DNA of 64,000 bases, taken from contig NC_013854.1 of assembly GCF_000010725.1 (NCBI RefSeq), forward strand, positions 1,951,001-2,015,000, given 5' to 3'. Below the pieces are notes generated by a model. It did not search any database. It had not been told where the DNA came from and saw only the letters and a program-made list of their open reading frames with translations. Of the stretch, positions 27,556 through 35,420 are shown in pieces. Origin of the DNA: Azospirillum sp. B510 (GTDB lineage Bacteria; Pseudomonadota; Alphaproteobacteria; Azospirillales; Azospirillaceae). A program made the translations under genes and the position numbers. The number at the start of each line of letters is the position of its first letter. Position 1 is the stretch's first letter.

Positions 27556-28170
27556 ATGGCACTGCCCTTGATGCCGAAAGCGACAGCCGTCTGGCTGGTC
27601 GAGAACACGTCCTTGTCCTTCGAGCAGATCGCCGCCTTCTGCGGCATGCATTCGCTGGAAGTCCAGGCCATCGCCGACGGCGAGGTCGCGGTCGGCATGG
27701 TCGGGCTGGACCCCATCGCCAACGGCCAGCTGACCAAGACCGAGATCGAGCGCTGCGAGAAGAACCAGGACCTGCGCCTGAAACTGCTGGTCGCCGACCT
27801 GCCGCAGGTGGCTTCCCGGTCCAAGGGCCCGCGCTATACCCCGATCACCAAGCGCGGCGACAAGCCCGACGCCATCGCCTGGCTGCTGAAGCACCATCCG
27901 GAGCTGTCGGACGCCCAGATCTGCCGCCTGATCGGCACCACCAAGCCGACCATCGCCGCCGTGCGCGACCGCACGCACTGGAACGTCTCCAACATCAAGC
28001 CGCGCGGCCCGGTGATGCTGGGCCTCTGCTCCCAGCGCGAGCTGGAGGAGGCGCTGGCGCTCGCCATCCGCCGCGGCGGCGTGCCGCGCCCGCCGGAGGA
28101 GGAGGCCGAGGATCTCTACGGCGAAGGCCGCGACGACGGCAGCTATTCCGAACAGGAAGACGCGCACTGA
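27556..28170 (+). CDS. trcR: Cell-cycle transcriptional regulator TrcR family (DUF1013)
   Basis: 204 residues. The ATG at 27556 follows AGGAGG by four bases, with a second ATG at 27553. The DUF1013 sequence MPKATAVWLVENTSLSFEQI, AAFCGMHSLEVQAIADGEVA and GLDPIANGQLTKTEIERCE is well conserved in alphaproteobacteria. A helix-turn-helix-like region follows (HPELSDAQICRLIGTTKPTI). The C-terminus is acidic. In other alphaproteobacteria this family is annotated as a cell-cycle regulator; its targets here are unknown. The upstream repeated boxes could be a regulatory site. Confidence 0.92.
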   Translation: MALPLMPKATAVWLVENTSLSFEQIAAFCGMHSLEVQAIADGEVAVGMVGLDPIANGQLTKTEIERCEKNQDLRLKLLVADLPQVASRSKGPRYTPITKRGDKPDAIAWLLKHHPELSDAQICRLIGTTKPTIAAVRDRTHWNVSNIKPRGPVMLGLCSQRELEEALALAIRRGGVPRPPEEEAEDLYGEGRDDGSYSEQEDAH

Positions 28171-28184
28171 AGGCGCATGGCCAC

Positions 28185-28267
28185 CCCTCTCCCGGAACTC
28201 TCGGCGGATCTTCGATCCGCCTGACGCCGTCGGCACGCACGACGTTCGTGCCAGAGGCGGGAGAGGG
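28185..28267. repeat. Three-way-junction inverted-repeat element
   Basis: An outer 10-bp stem CCCTCTCCCG / CGGGAGAGGG (28185-28194, 28258-28267) encloses two perfect hairpins: GGCGGATC-TTC-GATCCGCC (28203-28221) and GGCACG-9 nt-CGTGCC (28232-28252). It lies in the 132-base gap between trcR and ubiX. It may be a structured mRNA element, a terminator or a dispersed REP-like repeat. Confidence 0.7.
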
Positions 28268-28302
28268 CATGACGCGGGCTTGGAGCGCTTGAAAAAGACC
28301 TC

Positions 28303-28896
28303 ATGACCGATCCAACCAGCCCACCTCCCCGGCTCGTCGTCGGCATCAGCGGCGCGTCTGGGGTGATCTACGGCATCCGCATGCTGCAAACGCTGCGGCG
28401 GATCGGTGTCGAATCGCATCTGGTCGTCAGCCGTTCGGCCGAGGTGACGCTGGCTCATGAATCCAGCATGAAGGTGGCGGAACTGCGGGCGCTGGCCGAT
28501 GTCAGCCATGCCGCCGCCGACATCGGGGCGGCGATCTCCAGCGGCAGCTTCCGCACGCTGGGGATGGTGGTCGCCCCCTGCTCCGTCCGCACGATGAGCG
28601 AGATCGCCAGCGGCGTCACCTCCACCCTGCTGACACGGGCGGCCGACGTGGCGTTGAAGGAACGGCGGCGGCTGGTGCTGATGGTGCGCGAGACGCCGCT
28701 GCATCTCGGCCATCTGCGCACGATGACGGCGCTGGCGGAGATGGGAGCGGTGATCGCGCCGCCGGTTCCCGCCTTCTACGCCAAGCCGCGGAGCATCGAT
28801 GATCTGGTCGACCATTCGGTCGGACGGGTGCTCGACCTGTTCGGGCTGGAGGCCGGCAATCTGCGGCGCTGGGGCGAGCGGCCGGAGGAGGCCTGA
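28303..28896 (+). CDS. ubiX: UbiX-family flavin prenyltransferase
   Basis: 197 residues. It makes prenylated FMN, the cofactor for UbiD-type decarboxylases in ubiquinone synthesis and other pathways. The flavin-binding opening VVGISGASGVIYG is followed by MVVAPCSVRTMSEIASGVTS and the C-terminal KERRRLVLMVRETPLHLGHL segment. All are classical UbiX motifs, and PAFYAKPRSIDDLVDHSVGR is also conserved. No ubiD lies within the window. A structured inverted-repeat element separates it from trcR. Confidence 0.96.
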   Translation: MTDPTSPPPRLVVGISGASGVIYGIRMLQTLRRIGVESHLVVSRSAEVTLAHESSMKVAELRALADVSHAAADIGAAISSGSFRTLGMVVAPCSVRTMSEIASGVTSTLLTRAADVALKERRRLVLMVRETPLHLGHLRTMTALAEMGAVIAPPVPAFYAKPRSIDDLVDHSVGRVLDLFGLEAGNLRRWGERPEEA

Positions 28897-29027
28897 GCGG
28901 CGGGCCGTTTCGGCGGCGCAGCAACAGGCGGCTTGGTCCGGGGGCGCAATACCGTTATACGCTGTCGGTACACCATGTGATGCGGAGCCGGCGCCGCCTG
29001 CCGGCAGAAACGGGGACGAGCCGACCC

Positions 29028-29708
29028 ATGCCCTTCAGCAGCCAACCGACCCAGCCCATCCGCATGCTTCTGGCCGGCATCAAGGCGTTCCGTGCCCGCT
29101 ATTACGAACGGCGCCCCGACAACATGCGGCAACTGGTGACCGAAGGGCAGCACCCCGAGGTTCTGCTGATCGGCTGTTCCGACAGCCGGGTCGATCCCGC
29201 GCTGCTGACCATGGCGGAGCCGGGCGAGCTGTTCGTGGTGCGCAACGTCGCCAACCTCGTGCCGCCCTATCAACCGGACGGCGCTTATCACGGCACCTCG
29301 GCCGCCGTCGAATATGCGGTGAAGTCGCTGAAGGTGTCGGAGATCATCGTGCTGGGCCATGCCCAGTGCGGCGGCATCCGCGGGCTGATCCGGCTGCGCG
29401 CCGGTCAGGCGCAGGATGACGATTTCGTCTCCCCCTGGGTGTCGATCGCCGGGTCGGCGCTCGATCCCTATGTCGGGCCCCAGGGCACCGAACAGGGCCG
29501 CGCCGACGCGGAGCGGCTGCAAAACACCCCGGAGATCATCGAACGGGCCGCCGTCCGCGCCTCCGTCGACAATCTGATGACCTTCCCCTTCGTGCGGGAA
29601 CGGGTCGAGGCCGGCACGCTGAACATCCATGGCTGGTGGTTCGACATCGAATCGGGCGAGATGTGGGCGATCAATCCCGACACCCGCCTGTTCCAGCCGG
29701 TGGAGTGA
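29028..29708 (+). CDS. Beta-class carbonic anhydrase
   Basis: 226 residues from the ATG at 29028, which follows GGGGACGAG; an upstream ATG in frame would add 17 residues. It interconverts CO2 and bicarbonate. Zinc-ligand and catalytic residues are visible: C50, D52 and R54 in CSDSR, H111 and C114 in HAQCGG. The second signature region (GTSAAVEYAVKSLKVSEIIV) is also present, and the C-terminus has LNIHGWWFDIESGEMWAI, as in bacterial Can/CynT-type enzymes. It is not clearly linked to either neighbour. Confidence 0.96.
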   Translation: MPFSSQPTQPIRMLLAGIKAFRARYYERRPDNMRQLVTEGQHPEVLLIGCSDSRVDPALLTMAEPGELFVVRNVANLVPPYQPDGAYHGTSAAVEYAVKSLKVSEIIVLGHAQCGGIRGLIRLRAGQAQDDDFVSPWVSIAGSALDPYVGPQGTEQGRADAERLQNTPEIIERAAVRASVDNLMTFPFVRERVEAGTLNIHGWWFDIESGEMWAINPDTRLFQPVE

Positions 29709-29720
29709 CGCGGCAGTCAG

Positions 29721-29762
29721 GCGTTACGGCACCGGCGTTACGGCACCGGCGTTACGGCACCG
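29721..29762. repeat. Three perfect tandem copies of a 14-bp unit
   Basis: GCGTTACGGCACCG is repeated three times without mismatch. The unit overlaps the stop codon of the downstream minus-strand TPR gene (29752-29754), so slippage could move its C-terminus. Confidence 0.93.
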
Positions 29763-31557
29763 GGGTGAAGCCCCCGGCCAGCGCCGCCAGTTCGGCGGCC
29801 ATCCGCCGGGCGACGGCCGGCCAGTCGCCGGGTGCCGGCTGACGGAACAGCCGGGCGGTCGGATACCACGGGCTGTCGTCGCGGCCGGTCAGCCAGCGCC
29901 AGTCCGGCGAGTAGGGCAGCGCCAGCCAGAGCGGCACCCCCAACGCCCCGGCGAGATGGGCGGGGCCGGTGCAGGACGACACCACCAGATCCAGATTGGC
30001 CATGATCGCCGCGGTGTCGGCGAAATCGGTGATCTCCGGCCCGAGATCGATGAAGCCGTCCGGCAGGGCGGCGCCAGTCCGGTCGGTGCCGGTCCGGCCG
30101 GCGCCGGTCAGGTCGGCCCGCCCCGGCCCCATCTGCAAAGCATGGACGCGGCAGCCCGGCACGTCGAGGAGCGGGCGAAGGCCGCTCAGTCCGGGCGACC
30201 GCTCCGCGTCGCCGGGAAAGCGCGGGTTGCCGGCCCACACGATGCCGACGCGGAGATGGCGTCGCGGCCCCAGCCTGTCGCGCCAGCGGTCGACCCGCCG
30301 GGCGTCGGGCCGCAGATAGGGAACGGCGGCCGGCAGGCTGTCCAGGCCGCCGGCGAAGGCGCGCGGCAGGCTCATCAGCGGACATTCGAGATCGAAGGGC
30401 GGCAACGGATCGCCACGGGCGATGACCTGCTCCGCCCCCTCCAGCCCCGGCATCAGCGGCAGCAGGGGGCGCTGGACCTCCAGCACCACCCGGCCGCCGC
30501 GGGCCGCCACCAGCGGGACATAGCGCAGGAATTGCAGCGTGTCGCCCAAGCCCTGTTCGGCATAGAGCAGGATCCGGCGGCCCTCCAGCGGCTCGCCGCG
30601 CCAGACCGGCTGGACGAAATGGCGCCAGGGCGGCTCGGCGCGGTCATCCTGGCGGCGCCAGTCGAACTCCGGCCAGCCGCCTTCGTAATCGCCGGCCATC
30701 AGCCGGGCGAAGCCGCTGTTCCAATGCAGGCCGGCATCCTGCGGCCGGACAGCCAGGGCGCGCTCGAACTCGGCCACCGCCTCCGCCGGACGGGCCATGG
30801 CGACCAGCGCCGTGCCGCGCGCCGCCCACAGCGAGGGGCCGGGGCGGAGCCGCTCCGCTTGCGCGAAGGCGTCCAGCGAGTCGGCGAAACGGCCCAGCTT
30901 GGCCAACACCGCACCCAGCACCTCCCACGCCTCGCCGATCCCGCGGTCGATGGACAGCGACGCGCGGGCGGCGGCCTCGGACTCGGCCCAGCGACGTCGC
31001 GCCGCCAGGGCGGCGGCCAGCGTGGCATGGGCGATGGGCGAGCGGGCGTCGAGACGGAGCGAGCGGCGGGCGCAGCGCTCCGCCGCCGGGGCGTCGCCAT
31101 GGGACAGCAGGGCGGCGGCACGGTTCGCCAGCGCGCCGGCATGGTCGGGAGCCAGGGCAAGCGCCCTGCCGGCGGCGGCCAGCGCCGCATCCGTCCGCCC
31201 CAGGCGACGCAGCGCGCCGCTGCTGTTGGCATGGGCGTCGGCCAGATCGGGCAGCAGGCGCAGCGCCCGGTCATAAAGCCGCAGCGCAAGCTCGGGGGCG
31301 CCCGCCGACTGCTCCACCCCCGCCAGATTGGACAGGGCGCCGGCCCCGTCGGGACGCAGCGCCACCGCCCGGCGCAGCCGCCGCCCGGCCTCGGCCGGCC
31401 GGCCGGTCTGAACGGCCAGAACGCCCAGAAGCTGCATCGCGTCGGCATGTTCGGGATCGGCGCCCAGGATCAGGCGATAGATGTCCTCCGCCTCCACGGC
31501 CCGGCCCGCCTGATGGTGCTCCAGCGCGATCAGCAGGGCTTGCGACAAGGTGACCAT
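29752..31557 (-). CDS. TPR-repeat protein with glycosyltransferase-like C-terminal domain
   Basis: 601 residues. The first 300 are about eight tetratricopeptide repeats with the usual spacing, for example EAEDIYRLILGADPEHADAM and LRLYDRALRLLPDLADAHAN. The C-terminal half resembles the GT-B type domain of TPR-coupled glycosyltransferases: GRRILLYAEQGLGDTLQFLR, LRVGIVWAGNPRFPGDAERS, and near the end ITDFADTAAIMANLDLVVSS with CTGPAHLAGALGVPLWLAL. Proteins of this layout often modify surface structures or flagellin; the substrate here is unknown. A 14-bp tandem repeat lies across its stop codon. Confidence 0.85.
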   Translation of the reverse strand: MVTLSQALLIALEHHQAGRAVEAEDIYRLILGADPEHADAMQLLGVLAVQTGRPAEAGRRLRRAVALRPDGAGALSNLAGVEQSAGAPELALRLYDRALRLLPDLADAHANSSGALRRLGRTDAALAAAGRALALAPDHAGALANRAAALLSHGDAPAAERCARRSLRLDARSPIAHATLAAALAARRRWAESEAAARASLSIDRGIGEAWEVLGAVLAKLGRFADSLDAFAQAERLRPGPSLWAARGTALVAMARPAEAVAEFERALAVRPQDAGLHWNSGFARLMAGDYEGGWPEFDWRRQDDRAEPPWRHFVQPVWRGEPLEGRRILLYAEQGLGDTLQFLRYVPLVAARGGRVVLEVQRPLLPLMPGLEGAEQVIARGDPLPPFDLECPLMSLPRAFAGGLDSLPAAVPYLRPDARRVDRWRDRLGPRRHLRVGIVWAGNPRFPGDAERSPGLSGLRPLLDVPGCRVHALQMGPGRADLTGAGRTGTDRTGAALPDGFIDLGPEITDFADTAAIMANLDLVVSSCTGPAHLAGALGVPLWLALPYSPDWRWLTGRDDSPWYPTARLFRQPAPGDWPAVARRMAAELAALAGGFTPVP

Positions 31558-31666
31558 CGGAACTCTTGGGAATTGGGAGGGCTGCCGATGGGGCGGATCA
31601 TGCCCCGGCGGCTTCGGACGGTCCAGCCGCGCCTGTTGGGAAATCGTCGCAAACGGTCACAGAATC

Positions 31667-31677
31667 GGGAATTTCCC
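31667..31677. promoter_or_regulatory. GGGAATTTCCC palindrome in a divergent promoter region
   Basis: A perfect 11-base palindrome lies between the divergent TPR/glycosyltransferase gene and the secreted-protein gene. It could be an operator, but palindromes of this size also occur by chance. Confidence 0.3.
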
Positions 31678-31736
31678 TGGATTGTCCTGAGGCTCACGCA
31701 TCGCTATTGTGCGTCGCGATAGTCAAGGAGCGGATC

Positions 31737-32156
31737 ATGACCTCCCGCCCAGTCCGGGCACTCTGCCAATCCGGCATCCGCCGGATCACCTTCACCGCCG
31801 CCCTGATGTTCGGTTTCGGTTTTGGCATCACCACCGCGCAGGCCAATGAGGGCGCCAAGTCGAACGGCTGCCCCTGGTCGCAGGACGTGACCCTGGAAAT
31901 CAACGGCAAGACGCTGACCCTGAAGCAGGACGATTTCAAGACCAACAGCCCGGAGCCGCTGGAGATCGAGCAGTTCAAGGTTTTCCCGCTGGTCGACCAG
32001 TTGAAGCTGCGGATCATCGGCCCCAAGGGCCGCGAGTGGGAAGCCGCCCTGACCCGTCTGGTCAGCGGCAAGCGTTGCAGCGCCTTCTATGCCGGCAAGC
32101 CGGAGCTGGTGTCGGACAAGATCCGCGATCCGAACGAGCTGATCCTGAACCGCTGA
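31737..32156 (+). CDS. Hypothetical secreted protein, 139 residues
   Basis: The ATG at 31737 has a perfect AAGGAG ribosome site six bases upstream. The N-terminus has basic residues, a hydrophobic segment (ITFTAALMFGFGFGITTAQA) and a plausible signal-peptidase site after AQA, so it is probably periplasmic. The mature part (NEGAKSNGCPWSQDVTLEIN and onward) is about 105 residues of mixed beta character with two cysteines that could pair. I do not recognise the family. It is divergent from the TPR gene, and GC content is typical for the window. Confidence 0.78.
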   Translation: MTSRPVRALCQSGIRRITFTAALMFGFGFGITTAQANEGAKSNGCPWSQDVTLEINGKTLTLKQDDFKTNSPEPLEIEQFKVFPLVDQLKLRIIGPKGREWEAALTRLVSGKRCSAFYAGKPELVSDKIRDPNELILNR

Positions 32157-32207
32157 AGTCCTGAACCGCTGGGATCCTGGACCTCTGATACAAGGCGCGC
32201 TGGCCGG

Positions 32208-32687
32208 TCATCGCCCGGCCAGCAGACCCACCAGCTCTTTCAGCGCCGGGTCGCCACCCGGAACCACCAGCGCCATGTTGGCGGCGGCAAGCTCCACATC
32301 GCCGCCAGAGCGCGGAACGAAGCCGCCGACGGTGAACAGACGATCCTGCTGCACGCGCTCCGCCTCCAGCTCCGCCGCCTTCATGCGGCGATAGAGGGCG
32401 TCGTCCTCCGTCTTGGCGCGGCGGCGCAGGGCGCGCAAGGGACGCACAACCTCCTCCCGCCAGCCGGACACCGCCCCGTCGATGCGGGCGAGGTCGGCGG
32501 CGGTCAGGCGGACGCCGCAGTCCAGCCCGGCCCAGGCGGCGAACAGCAGGATATTGACGTCCACCCCGCGCCGGTCCTGAAGGGCGAGGCAGCAGGCGGG
32601 AACCCCCGGCCGCCGATAGACGGCCAGGGAGAAGTCCCAGAAGGGAGTCGCCGCCATTTCGCCGGCTGGCCGCATCCCCTCCGCCAT
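32208..32687 (-). CDS. TIGR02444 family protein
   Basis: About 159 residues from the ATG at 32687. The frame extends to a TTG at 32702 that would overlap the pfk stop codon. The opening is FWDFSLAVYRRPGVPACCLA; then LQDRRGVDVNILLFAAWAGL and WREEVVRPLRALRRR mark the uncharacterised TIGR02444 family. Function is unknown. It follows the 6-phosphofructokinase gene directly on the same strand, with only a few bases between them, so the two are almost certainly co-transcribed. The inverted repeat GCTGGCCGG / CCGGCCAGC covers its stop codon. Confidence 0.85.
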   Translation of the reverse strand: MAEGMRPAGEMAATPFWDFSLAVYRRPGVPACCLALQDRRGVDVNILLFAAWAGLDCGVRLTAADLARIDGAVSGWREEVVRPLRALRRRAKTEDDALYRRMKAAELEAERVQQDRLFTVGGFVPRSGGDVELAAANMALVVPGGDPALKELVGLLAGR

Positions 32688-32691
32688 ACCC

Positions 32692-33786
32692 TCAATCGCC
32701 AAAGCTGATGTTCAGGCCGCGGGCCGTCTTCACTAGCGCCCCGTCCAGCTCGACGCAGGAATAATGCTCGATCGCCTCGGTGATCGGCACGTCGATGACG
32801 CCGCGGTTGGACCAGGCGACCATGCGGTTGAACCTGCCCTCCGCGATCAGGTCGACGGCATGGACGCCGAAGGCCGAGGCGATCAGCCGGTCGCGCGGGC
32901 TGGGCATGCTGCCGCGCTGGACATGGCCCAGCACGGTGACGCGGGTCTCGGCCCCGGTGGCGTCGGCGATCTTCTCGCCGATGTAATCACCGATGCCGCC
33001 ATAGCGCTTCTCGCCGCCCTGAAGCACCTTCTTGACGCCGGTGCCCTCCAGGGTCTTCACCGCCTCCGACACCACGACCAGGGCGAAGTTGCGGCCGGAC
33101 TCGCGGACCTCCTGAATCTTGGCGGCGATGCTTTCGATGGAATAGGGGATCTCGGGGATCAGGATCACGTCGGCGCCGCCGGCGATGCCGGCCGCCAGCG
33201 CGATGTGGCCGGCGTCGCGGCCCATCACCTCCAGCACCATCACGCGGTGATGGCTGGCGGCGGTTGGTTGCAGGCGGTCGAGCGCCTCGACCGCGACGGC
33301 GACGGCGGTGTCGTAGCCGACCGACACCTCGGTCTTGCCCAGATCATTGTCGATGGTCTTGGGCACGCCTACCATCGGAAAGCCGCCCTTCTGCGCCAGC
33401 TTGTGCAGGATGGCGAAGCTGCCGTCGCCGCCGATGCCGATCAGCGCGTCGAGGCCGAGTTCGCGGTAGCCGCCGACGATCTCGTCGGAGCGGTCCTTCA
33501 GCGTGCCGTCGGGCATCGGGTAGGCGAAGGGGTCGCCACGGTTGGTGGTGCCCAGGATGGTGCCGCCCTGGCGCATCATGTGGCCGTCGACGGAGCCGAG
33601 ATCGAGCGTCTGATACTGGACCGGGCGCTGGAGCAGTCCCTGGGTGCCTTCCTTGATGCCCAGCACCTGCCAGCCATAGCCGGTGGCGCGGTGGACCACC
33701 GCGCGGATCACCGCGTTCAGCCCGGCGCAGTCGCCGCCGCTGGTCAGGATGCCGATGCGCTTGCCGGCTTTCTTGGGGGCAGTCAT
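32692..33786 (-). CDS. 6-phosphofructokinase
   Basis: 364 residues; it phosphorylates fructose-6-phosphate in glycolysis. The sequence opens with RIGILTSGGDCAGLNAVIRA. The nucleotide-determining motif is GGDGS at residues 119-123, with glycine where pyrophosphate-dependent enzymes usually have aspartate. The catalytic motif is PKTIDND (K143), where the E. coli-type ATP enzymes have glycine. The Gly/Lys combination resembles group III ATP-dependent enzymes of actinobacteria, but phosphoryl donor preference cannot be settled from sequence alone. TIGR02444 follows on the same strand. YdcH is divergent. Confidence 0.94.
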   Translation of the reverse strand: MTAPKKAGKRIGILTSGGDCAGLNAVIRAVVHRATGYGWQVLGIKEGTQGLLQRPVQYQTLDLGSVDGHMMRQGGTILGTTNRGDPFAYPMPDGTLKDRSDEIVGGYRELGLDALIGIGGDGSFAILHKLAQKGGFPMVGVPKTIDNDLGKTEVSVGYDTAVAVAVEALDRLQPTAASHHRVMVLEVMGRDAGHIALAAGIAGGADVILIPEIPYSIESIAAKIQEVRESGRNFALVVVSEAVKTLEGTGVKKVLQGGEKRYGGIGDYIGEKIADATGAETRVTVLGHVQRGSMPSPRDRLIASAFGVHAVDLIAEGRFNRMVAWSNRGVIDVPITEAIEHYSCVELDGALVKTARGLNISFGD

Positions 33787-34096
33787 TGAGAGGTTCCCGT
33801 CCCGTTGGCCTGTTCATTGAAACGAGACGCCATGTTACCGGAAAGGAGCTTTCCCGCAATCGTTGCCGGCGTCGGCAAGGGAGGCATCGCGCCGCACCCG
33901 CTCCGCCGCCCGACCGGCGGGAGCGGCCGAAGGACCGGCCCGGTGATTTCCCTGTGGCCCGTCAGCGGTTTGCCGGTGCCGTGCCGCCGGATTTCTGATA
34001 TAGTGCGGGCTGCCCAGCCAAAGGGCCACCCGCAAGAGCATCCCCGACCCAAACGGGGCAACCGCCATTGACAACGGGCGCGATGAAACGGGCGCG

Positions 34097-34297
34097 ATGA
34101 ACGAGCAAGAGATTTTGAAGGAAAAGCTGGCGAGCTTGCGCAGCGAGCACCGCGACCTGGACGATGTCATCGCCCGGCTTGCCGAACGTGCGCCCTATGA
34201 CCAATTGCAGATGCAGCGGCTGAAGAAGCGCAAGCTGATGCTGAAGGACCAGATCATGGTCCTGGAAAGCCGGCTGTTGCCGGACATCATCGCATAA
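34097..34297 (+). CDS. YdcH family protein (DUF465)
   Basis: 66 residues with the family pattern LKEKLASLRSEHRDLDDVIA followed by LQMQRLKKRKLMLKDQIMVL. The protein should be a short helical hairpin or coiled coil. The function of DUF465 is unknown. The length is typical and the start is the only ATG that gives the family N-terminus. It is divergent from pfk across about 310 bases. Confidence 0.9.
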   Translation: MNEQEILKEKLASLRSEHRDLDDVIARLAERAPYDQLQMQRLKKRKLMLKDQIMVLESRLLPDIIA

Positions 34298-34638
34298 AAT
34301 CCAGGCATGGCGTTTGGGCATAAGGTTTGGAGGCCGCATCCGGGCAGGCTTGGCAAGGCAGGTCCGGAGTCGGCGAGGACTGAGGTTTCCTCCCATCTCC
34401 GCCGTCCGCCCCGGCGCCCGCGACTCCCCCCTCCACATACCCGACATGCTTGCGGACCGGTTGGCGACGCGTATCGCGGTATACTCCCACGAACATTCCC
34501 GCAGCCATAAAGGACGGCTCCTTTCATATTGCCGAAATGGATGCGTCAGACATCTCATTGCGATCAAAGCCACCTTGTGCTTATCTGCCGGCTGCCTGGA
34601 GATCTGCGGGTGAACCGCAAAAAAGGACAAAGCCAACA
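34298..34638. other. Non-coding stretch upstream of a lower-GC orphan gene
   Basis: About 340 bases without a supportable gene. Open frames here lack ribosome sites and family resemblance. The GC content falls towards the right, entering the orphan gene. No repeats were seen. Confidence 0.5.
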
Positions 34639-35172
34639 GTGTCTTACCCGTGGAAAGACAAGGGTCGGTATGATCGCGGCAATTTCTCCCTCGACCATCT
34701 GAGAAATTATACCCACACCTACAAATCCTCCGACGGCACGACCTCATATCCGGTAGTCTTCAAATTTCATTTCCATTGCTTCACCGATCACCAAAATTCG
34801 ACCGGTGACCATCGGGTTCCATTTGAGGATCCCGATTTTCCTGGAGAGAACCGCCTCTTTTGCCCTCATCGGTGGTCTCTGTCGAAGCGTTTGTCGCAGA
34901 TACTTGGAGGCCCGATCGAAGGGAAGCGTCTATACTATGCGGGGGGCTTGCAGTGGGTCTATAATCATCGCCTGCTTGATATCGATATTCCTTACGCGAT
35001 TTACATGAAGTTCTCACCGGGACCACCCGGCGGTTCGATCACCGTCAATGTGAACAGTGCCTACACGAAAGCTGATTTTCAGAAAAGCGGACCCGAGAAG
35101 CGGTTCGATCTGCTTCTCGCCGACGCACGCGCGGGGAAAATCCCAGGCAGCGATCTGGAAAAGAAGAAATGA
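34639..35172 (+). CDS. Hypothetical protein in a lower-GC segment
   Basis: 177 residues from a GTG at 34639 preceded by AAAAGGAC; the frame continues further upstream without an obvious ribosome site, so the start is uncertain. Codon use and base composition are clearly less GC-rich than the neighbours, which suggests horizontal acquisition. The protein is rich in aromatic and polar residues (SYPWKDKGRYDRGNF, VVFKFHFHCFTDHQNSTGDH, LYYAGGLQWVYNHRLLDIDI) and has a Lys-rich C-terminus. No signal peptide or membrane helix is visible. I do not recognise the family. A strong bidirectional hairpin lies immediately after the stop codon. Confidence 0.6.
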   Translation: MSYPWKDKGRYDRGNFSLDHLRNYTHTYKSSDGTTSYPVVFKFHFHCFTDHQNSTGDHRVPFEDPDFPGENRLFCPHRWSLSKRLSQILGGPIEGKRLYYAGGLQWVYNHRLLDIDIPYAIYMKFSPGPPGGSITVNVNSAYTKADFQKSGPEKRFDLLLADARAGKIPGSDLEKKK

Positions 35173-35202
35173 AAAAGCCGAGCCACCGGTGAGTGGCTCG
35201 GC
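35172..35202. terminator. Perfect bidirectional intrinsic terminator
   Basis: The stem GCCGAGCCAC / GTGGCTCGGC (35177-35186, 35193-35202) has a six-base loop. On the minus strand it is followed by TTTTT (plus-strand A at 35172-35176). On the plus strand it is followed by TATATCTT and terminates the orphan gene. Confidence 0.9.
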
Positions 35203-35316
35203 TATATCTTGCCCGTTGTCTCCGCGAAACGCGTGAACCCGACTTGGCAGTCTGGCGGGGTACCCATTAGGCGGAAGCTTCGTTGGTCGCTTCCAGCCAA
35301 CGTCCCAGGTACGGAC
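35172..35316 (-). ncRNA. Candidate small RNA with own promoter and terminator
   Basis: On the minus strand, TTGCGG and a perfect TATAAT are separated by 17 bases. Transcription would start near 35312-35316 and end about 140 bases later at a perfect intrinsic terminator with five T. No convincing ORF is present. The RNA could fold: the 5' end GUCCGU can pair with ACGGGC just before the terminator, GUACC with GGUAC, and CGUUGG with CCAACG. Identity is not recognised; a 6S-like RNA is one possibility but I could not verify it. The upstream truncated hemoglobin gene reads in the same direction, so a 3' UTR origin is an alternative. Confidence 0.5.
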
Positions 35317-35318
35317 TT

Positions 35319-35347
35319 ATTATAGGGCCGTACCGGGCCAGCCGCAA
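35319..35347 (-). promoter_or_regulatory. Promoter of the candidate small RNA
   Basis: Minus-strand -35 TTGCGG (35342-35347), a 17-base spacer and -10 TATAAT (35319-35324). The -10 is a perfect consensus match in an otherwise GC-rich region. Confidence 0.55.
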
Positions 35348-35420
35348 CCCATTTGGCGACTGCCGGACCGGTCGGCCGAACCACGGCTAGGCCCTTCCCT
35401 GACGGGAAACCATTTCGCTC

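Noticed and set aside
24827..27562. A 911-codon open frame on the minus strand
   Set aside because: Runs across four supported genes on both strands and has shadow-like composition.
35172..35316. Firm assignment of the candidate small RNA as 6S RNA
   Set aside because: The length and end pairing fit loosely, but the characteristic large central bubble could not be demonstrated by eye.
35202..35384. A 60-codon open frame on the minus strand in the candidate small RNA region
   Set aside because: It spans the promoter and lacks a ribosome site; Arg/Pro-rich shadow composition.
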